Part shown: positions 58,936-64,000 of the stretch, one piece after another
Layout: every line of letters begins with the position of its first letter
Position numbering within the stretch: position 1 is the stretch's first letter
NCBI GenBank assembly: GCA_963556195.1
Contig: OY744529.1
Coordinates: 63,598,580-63,662,579 of the forward strand
Reading direction: 5' to 3'
Source: Sepiola atlantica
Taxonomy: Eukaryota; Mollusca; Cephalopoda; Sepiida; Sepiolidae
Length of the DNA: 64,000 nucleotides
Notes under the pieces: generated by a model
Databases searched by the model: none
What the model was told of the DNA's origin: nothing
Seen by the model: the letters and a program-made list of their open reading frames with translations, nothing else
Position numbers and translations under genes: made by a program

Positions 58936-59219
58936 TGGTAGCCGAGAAACGTGTCTGTTGTGATGTGGTGGTTGAGTGGTGAGACACACAATAATGTAGA
59001 AATAAAACAGATGAAAACGATTCTTAGGAAATAACAATCTAAAATGATTTATTTAAAACATAATACAATGAATTATGATATATGTTGCTAGACAGTGTCA
59101 GTAGCATCCATGTTGAATCTCTCTCTCATAATGCCATGTCTGTAACAAAGGCAGATAATCCTCATTCAATGTCTCTTGACAAGGGCAGATAATCCTCATT
59201 CACGGTCTCTTGATAATTT

Positions 59220-59467
59220 CAAGGTAGAAATGGAATATGATTTCCCATCTAACAATGTCCAACCACATTATTCTCGTTTTCTTTAACAATATTATTGATG
59301 AATCTATTTATGTTAAGCCTCGTTCTCATATCTGGATTTCTTTGTCTATCTCGCAGTGTTACTCCAAGGATTCTTCTTAAACATTTAATTTCAAAGACAT
59401 TGAACTTCCTCTCAGTATAATCCATGTTTACTTCCATATACACCAAAAGTGCAGGCGACTCTATCAC
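59220..59467 (-). pseudogene. RTE-like LINE fragment, minus strand
   Basis: Reads KFNVFEIKCLRRILGVTLRD, then RQRNPDMRTRLNIN. The F-E-(M/I)-K-C-L-R-R-I-L pattern is the conserved block after the RT in CR1/RTE-type elements. The fragment runs into a CT-rich tract on the right. Confidence 0.65.
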
Positions 59468-59781
59468 CCTCTCTCCCTTCTTTTTCTCTCTCTCTTCTTT
59501 CCTTTCTCTCTCTCTATCCCTCCGTCTCTCTCTCTATTCCCCCCCCCATCTCTCTCTACTCCCTTCTCTCTCTACCCCCTTCTCTCTCTCTCTTCACCTG
59601 TCTCTCTCTTTCTCTTCACCCGTCTCTCTCTCTCTTCACCCGGCTCTCTCTCTCTCTTCACCCGTCTCCCCCCCCCTCGCCTCCCTCTCTCTCTCTTTCT
59701 CTCTTCACCCAGCTCTCTCTTTTTCTTTATCCGTCTCTCTCTCTTCACCCCCGTCTCTCTCTCTCTCTCTCTTCACCCCCG

Positions 59782-59812
<31 letters not shown>
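59467..59812. repeat. CT-rich compound microsatellite
   Basis: About 350 bases of CTCTCT runs broken by CACC and CCC phrases. It gives Ser/Leu frames on the plus strand and Arg/Glu on the minus strand, none real. Confidence 0.95.
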
Positions 59813-60007
59813 AATCTCACCTTCAGAGGTTTTGATATGGCCTTCTTGCTCCATACCTTTTCTTTTAGTCATGAAATGCAGAAGTTGCCATTCCAATTAT
59901 TCTGTCAATGTCTGATGAGGATCTTGGAACCACTAAGCCAAGAAACATAAAATCTCACTTTTATATGATTTAATAGATACCTGCTTTGCTTTTTTTTTAA
60001 CTTGCAG

Positions 60008-60100
60008 ACCCCAGAAAGGAATGTTTTCAGCAGCGCTCTGGATGCCTCATTAGTTTTATTTTTTGTCTCCTTACTTAAAATGTTGTCAGAAAAAATATAG
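60008..60100 (+). CDS. Exon M, probable last exon
   Basis: The acceptor ttttttttaacttgcag is strong and phase 0 matches exon L. It reads TPERNVFSSALDASLVLFF and continues ten residues to a TAG at 60098-60100. No GT donor of any quality interrupts it, so it is read as terminal. The hydrophobic end is odd for this otherwise polar protein, and no canonical AATAAA was found close downstream, so readthrough of an intron in an alternative last exon is possible. Confidence 0.6.
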   Translation, partial: TPERNVFSSALDASLVLFFVSLLKMLSEKI

Positions 60101-60265
60101 AGAGTTATAAGAGGTTGATGTAGCTTGCTTGAAGAATCGTTTATAGTATATATATATATATAGATAATTTATATGAGACGATTCCAATACAGAAGTGTAT
60201 CAGATATAAGCGAATTGAAAGTAAAATAAGACATACGAAAGTGAAAGTGAAATGAGTTTCTTCTC

Positions 60266-60271
<6 letters not shown>

Positions 60272-60316
<45 letters not shown>

Positions 60317-60330
60317 GATGATGATGATGA
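60272..60330. repeat. (TTA)n(TGA)n microsatellite
   Basis: TTA triplets from 60272 followed by five TGA triplets. Confidence 0.95.
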
Positions 60331-60420
60331 TTTTTTATTTATTTTTATAATTACAAATCTTACTTGCTCTCAATGTTGCTTGACTTAGGGTCTGTACAAC
60401 ATAATAGGTTTTGAACAATT

Positions 60421-60486
<66 letters not shown>
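60421..60486. repeat. Poly-C/(CT)n/(AT)n microsatellite
   Basis: A C run grades into CT and then AT dinucleotides. Confidence 0.95.
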
Positions 60487-60488
<2 letters not shown>

Positions 60489-61006
60489 TGTTGGGATGAT
60501 TAAATCAGAATCATGGAATTGGAAAATTTGAGCCTAATTTCCGATTCCAAAAACGCTTCTTTTAACTTTTTTTCTTGTTTAAAACTTAATTTTCTATTGC
60601 TGGTACTAATATTAAAATGATAAATATGTATTGATTTTAAACTACCAGTAAAACTAGAATTTATAGATCATAATAACGAATTTTGGTAAAAAAAAATAAA
60701 ACTGGAAAAAAATGTGCTAGTGAATAAGTAGGAAAATGTTGTGAGTGAAAAATATGGATGAAAATCTTGGATAAAATGTATGAAGGGAAGACATTAAGAA
60801 GTTTGTCAAATTAAGACGAAAATTATATCTACATTTAAAAGTAGATGAGGACTTTCCGATAAATCCCCCCTTCCCCTAATGACATTCTACTTTTATAAAC
60901 GATTTTAGAATTTAAATCGGAATCAGTAATTGTATTGGAATCGAGAATTTAGAACAGTATCTGTAATTGTATCAGAATCAAGAAAAATATTTGAATCATC
61001 CTGTCA

Positions 61007-61010
<4 letters not shown>
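60487..61010. other. Intergenic, palindrome-like repeated ends
   Basis: A phrase at 60489-60540 (GTTGGGATGATTAAATCAGAA, TCATGGAATTGG, ATTCCGATTCC) and 60910-60998 (TTAAATCGGAATC, GGAATCGAGAATT, TTGAATCATCC) look like inverted ends of one repeat of about 520 bases, in which GATTC/GAATC motifs recur. No frame. Confidence 0.45.

Positions 61011-61090
<80 letters not shown>
61011..61090. repeat. (AT)n(GA)n microsatellite
   Basis: AT and GA runs of about 40 bases each. Confidence 0.96.
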
Positions 61091-61093
<3 letters not shown>

Positions 61094-61169
61094 GCTTCCA
61101 ACAGTGACAACATGTTTTTAAACAAAAATTACTATACGCATGTATTAATCTGGCCCTAAATAAAATAAT

Positions 61170-61560
61170 CTCCAAATTCCAGCCACTGATATTCACAGCA
61201 AAACTGCAAAGAACTTTCCTTTCTTCCTCCGTGTGCCTAACATTAAACAGAATTCCCATGAATAGACTTTCTTTCTGAGAACTTCCTATCTGTTAAACAC
61301 ATTACCACGGCACTGCTTCCCTGCAGACTACAACATGGTTGTCTTCAAATCCAACGTCAACAAATACTTATTATAAACTGTCCACATAAGTACAAAAATG
61401 TTGTCCATTCCATTCATCATTTTCAATCCTCTCATAATATTCTTCATCACTCAACTGACAATCCATCCATCCATCTCATTGACACTTATCCTCAAGTGGC
61501 TTTTGGCCTTGATACGTGATGACTCATTTGTAAAAAACAAAAAGAAAATGGAAAAAGAAA
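61170..61560 (+). pseudogene. CR1/Jockey-like LINE 3' fragment
   Basis: Phrases TTTCTTTCTGAGAACTTCC, CTGCAGACTACAACATGGTT and TCAAATCCAACGTCAACAAA match the 5.24 and 26.78 kb copies in order. Stops break the frame. Confidence 0.6.
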
Positions 61561-61684
61561 CCTGTTCTTTGCCACAGCCACCATGACTGGAGTGCTCAAT
61601 TCACGTGTGCTCCAAATATCTTTACTAAAAATAAAAGGTAAAATTATTTCGTATTTTTGGCACCATCATTTATTTAGATATCTA

Positions 61685-61830
61685 TGAGGATAAAATACAT
61701 GACATGTCATGGAGACAAAAAGTAGTGAAAGACAAAAAGGAATAAACAAATTAAACACAGAAGAACAGGAAAACAAACGAGAGATTGACCGATTTCGTTC
61801 TGCTGCATGAAAGTCTTCAGAAAAGTAATG
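61685..61830 (+). repeat. Single arm of the 10.3 kb foldback family
   Basis: ACGAGAGATTGACCGATTTC, GTTCTGCTGCATGA and TCTTCAGAAAAGTAATGATT match the left-arm order of the 10.3 kb element (AAGAGATTTGACCGGTTTC, CATCTTCAGAAAAAG). Confidence 0.5.
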
Positions 61831-62334
61831 ATTTGAAATTCATTGAGAAGAATGCAAAACATAGAAACAAAAAAACGAGATGCTGTCGTGTGCGTGACGG
61901 TTTGAAAAAAAAACGCAGCACGTGGGAAACGGGAAAAAGAATTTCCATGAACAAAGTTTATTGTAAGGGAAAAGGAAATAAAGAAAAGAAAGAAGGAAAG
62001 GAAAGGACAGAGTAAGAACATGGAGAGAAAGAAAGGTAGTATTTTAACAGGCCAGTTGGTATCTCATCTCCATGCATTCATTGTGTTCATTACAATATCT
62101 AATCAGATAATTTTATCAATAGAAAAATAAATCGAATTAAAAATCATATTTTAAAGGCTATTCTCAATTTTTATCCATTTTCAACATTATGCAAATAGAC
62201 ATATAATAAAATAGAATCATTGGTTAGACTAGAGCATAGACATAACTGCCTTTTCTAGATCTTAAAACACAAATTTTCAACAAAAATGGAGAGAAAATTA
62301 TTTTTTTGAATGAAATAAATTGTTTTATAGACAC

Positions 62335-62500
62335 ACTAGCTGTACCTATGCGGTGTTGCCCGGGATGGAGTAAAGTTATTTTAGTTTTTAAATTTTATTT
62401 GTTTGCACATTTTAAAACTTATACAGAAAAAGAAATAAACTTTTAGTTGTAAGGGAGACAACTTCTTAAAATATCAATTATCTCCTTTACATTATTTGAG
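62335..62500. repeat. Dispersed repeat, second copy near 17.5 kb
   Basis: AGCTGTACCTATGCGGTGTT, TTTGCACATTTTAAAACTTA and AAGGGAGACAACTTCTTAAA parallel 17540-17680 (AGTTGTACCTACATGGTGTT, AAGGGAGATAACTATTATTA). Similarity covers about 150 bases in each. Family unknown. Confidence 0.55.
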
Positions 62501-62819
62501 ATATGCTCCCTCCGGTCACATATATTTTCCAGGCTGGGAGGATGTCATGATGAACGAACTACATACACTGACCCTCAAAGGAGGAGTTAATGCCTGGTAG
62601 GATGGTATCATTACAACAGATCATATACCATAATACCCCCTCCAAAATAGAGGAGGTAAAACCTGGGAGGATCTTCCCCAAGGAAAGAGAAGGAACAAGA
62701 TGCTACACTACCCCCCCCCACTACAAAAGGAGACGGTAATACATGGGAAGATGGTCTCATGACAGCAGAACAGATACTACATTAATCCTCCTGATGTTGT
62801 AGGGGCCACATATCTTTTG

Positions 62820-63455
62820 GATTTTTTCGGAGAGGCCTCGTATATATGGTAGGCAAACCGTTGGAGATTTTGGGGATTCACTCTCTTCTCTTCCACTATT
62901 ATTACCTCTGGTGGATAGTATACTATCAGGATAGTTGTTACGTATTGGTGTCGCTACTTATTGTCTGTACTCGGTGTGTGTACTCGGACAGTGTGCGATT
63001 CCATGTTTGATACTGTATGAGTGATGGAAGGTAAAGTTCAGGTATTATCCGGTGAAGGTAGGCTTACGATATACCGATGTCTTAAACCCCTACTCTGTGC
63101 GTGATACGAGTATATCCAGGAAGGGCAGTTGATTATCTTTTTCTTTCTCCATTGTGAACTGTACAGATGGTCTTATTGAGTTCACATGGTCCAAAAGTGA
63201 CTGGATGTTTTCCTGGTGCGGCCAGAGTATGAAGGTGTCATCAACGTATCTGAGCCACATGGTAGGCTTTAAAGGGAGCTGAACCTAAGAACATGTCTTC
63301 GAAGTGTTCCATGTATATATTCGCCATCGCTGGTGACAATGGCGAACCCATAGCTAGACCCTCTACTTGTCAATATATGTCAGTACCCATTCTGAAGTAG
63401 GTTGTTTCTATGCAGAATGTCAGCATTTCCATTAAGTTCGGCAATGGTACACATG
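62820..63455 (-). pseudogene. Penelope-like reverse transcriptase fragment, minus strand
   Basis: Read on the minus strand: QVEGLAMGSPLSPAMANIYM, EHFEDMF (63280-63370), then WLRYVDDTFILWPHQENIQS and FTMEKEKDNQLPFLDILVSR (63105-63260). The GLAMGSPLSPxxAxIYM and RYVDD blocks are RT motifs of Penelope-like elements. The two blocks are in different frames, separated by a frameshift near 63255, and a stop precedes the first. Confidence 0.8.
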
Positions 63456-63459
63456 CATA

Positions 63460-63855
63460 TATGGTCTTTACAACATCAGGACGGTATTCAAAAGTGAATC
63501 AACACTCAGAAGACACCTAGTTCGAGTAAAGCCACCCATAGAGGAGAACATGACCAAGAACTGCATATACTCAATCCCATGTAGTTGTAGGAAGGTTTAC
63601 AAGGGTGAAACATGCCACCCCCTCAAAGTAAGGGTGGAAGAACATCAAAAAGCAGTAACTAGAGGGGAGACGGAAAAATCGGGTATAGCCCACCATGTAT
63701 GGAAGGAGAAGGGTGACCATCACCCTCTCTGGGAAGAAGTAAAAATAGTAAACAGTGAGTCCCACTGGAAAGTGAGGAAACTTAAGGAAACAGCTCACAT
63801 GCTCGGACATGATAAACTACTGAGCAAACCAAGCATAGAGCTGAATACGATTTAG
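63460..63855 (+). pseudogene. Penelope-like GIY-YIG endonuclease domain, plus strand
   Basis: Reads ESTLRRHLVRVKPPIEENMT, NCIYSIPCSCRKVYKGETCH, PLKVRVEEHQKAVTRGETEK, SGIAHHVWKEKGDHHPLWEE, VKIVNSESHWKVRKLKETAH and MLGHDKLLSKPSIELNTI. The CxC, the (K/G)VYxGET (degenerate GIY-YIG), RxxEH and the Glu in SxExxxI are conserved for the GIY-YIG nuclease of Penelope-like elements. In a normal element it follows the RT in the same direction; here it starts at about 63460 on the opposite strand. It stops at TAG before the usual Trp-containing tail. Confidence 0.85.
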
Positions 63856-64000
63856 AGACCTCTAATAGAGAAAGAAAACCTTGAATAACAAACATAGGTT
63901 GATTCCTAATTGTCCTAGTGACACATGGCCGTGAGGTCTAAGCCGTTGGTTCGAAAGTTGCAAGTTATCTGGAGGTGCTAAGTGGGCGAAGGCAGTGAAG

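Larger units (their letters stand above)
2660..60100 (+). other. Split protein-coding gene of unknown identity, 13 exons seen
   Basis: Thirteen short open segments, each bounded by an AG acceptor and a GT donor (the last by a stop codon), can be joined in one reading frame; all twelve junctions agree in phase. The joined product within the window is about 424 residues, soluble-looking, with a Lys/Glu-rich probable helix near residues 205-238, a Trp-rich patch near 355-378, and a hydrophobic last 20 residues. No signal peptide, zinc finger or catalytic motif is visible. The first exon seen begins in mid-codon, so the start lies upstream. Introns run from about 1.3 kb to 12.9 kb and hold nearly all the mobile elements of the window. 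I do not recognise the family. The gene structure is supported by frame consistency only, not by transcripts. Confidence 0.78.

Noticed and set aside
59424..59915. Ser/Leu-rich frames of 163 and 128 codons
   Set aside because: Translation of a CT-rich tract; no start context, domain or splice support.
1..64000. CRISPR-like arrays, operons or phage defence systems
   Set aside because: The tandem repeats found have no unique spacers and the window is an intron-rich animal-type locus.

Overview
This is eukaryotic, animal-type intergenic and intronic DNA: AT-rich, full of long (AT)n, (CT)n, (ATT)n and (GATGAT)n tracts, with short exons separated by multi-kilobase introns and dense remnants of transposable elements. 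No bacterial or viral gene organisation is present. The mixture of Penelope-like, RTE/CR1/R2-like LINE, Ty3/gypsy and hAT fragments with tRNA-, 5S- and U2-headed short repeats fits a large repeat-rich invertebrate genome. A cephalopod or other mollusc is my best guess, by inference only.

The backbone of the window is one plus-strand split gene. Thirteen exons can be followed from 2660 to 60100, and all twelve junctions are phase-compatible, giving about 424 residues of an unrecognised, mostly hydrophilic protein with a short charged helical segment in the middle. The 5' end lies upstream of the window, and a stop codon at 60098-60100 probably closes it. Everything else sits in its introns or beyond its end.

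Region by region. 0-11 kb: exons A and B, a short Tc1/mariner-type MITE, tRNA-like SINE heads, LINE 3' ends, a Penelope endonuclease fragment and a foldback element. 11-20 kb: exons C to F, GA-rich duplicated DNA, a U2-headed SINE, a long foldback element, and a tandem array that has copied the exon F 5' splice site. 20-35 kb: exons G to I and a Ty3/gypsy relic (28.4-31.2 kb) in which 75 bp of the Gag domain is amplified 18-fold and the protease-RT-RNaseH part is missing. 35-46 kb: exons J and K, a pogo/Tigger-like relic, a clean U2-headed SINE with a 17-bp target duplication, and an inactive R2-like LINE on the minus strand. 46-58 kb: a 5S rRNA-derived repeat, a complete 164-bp solo LTR with 5-bp duplications, and an 8.1-kb hAT transposon with terminal inverted repeats and an 8-bp duplication, carrying a dead ZMYM/TTF-type transposase. 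58-64 kb: exons L and M, then LINE fragments, and a Penelope-like element whose RT and GIY-YIG halves point in opposite directions.

The most unusual observations are the in-frame minisatellite inside a retrotransposon Gag, the duplicated exon-intron boundary, the U2 snRNA-headed SINE family, and the nested hAT insertion with intact boundaries. I saw no operon-like or defence-system-like cluster.
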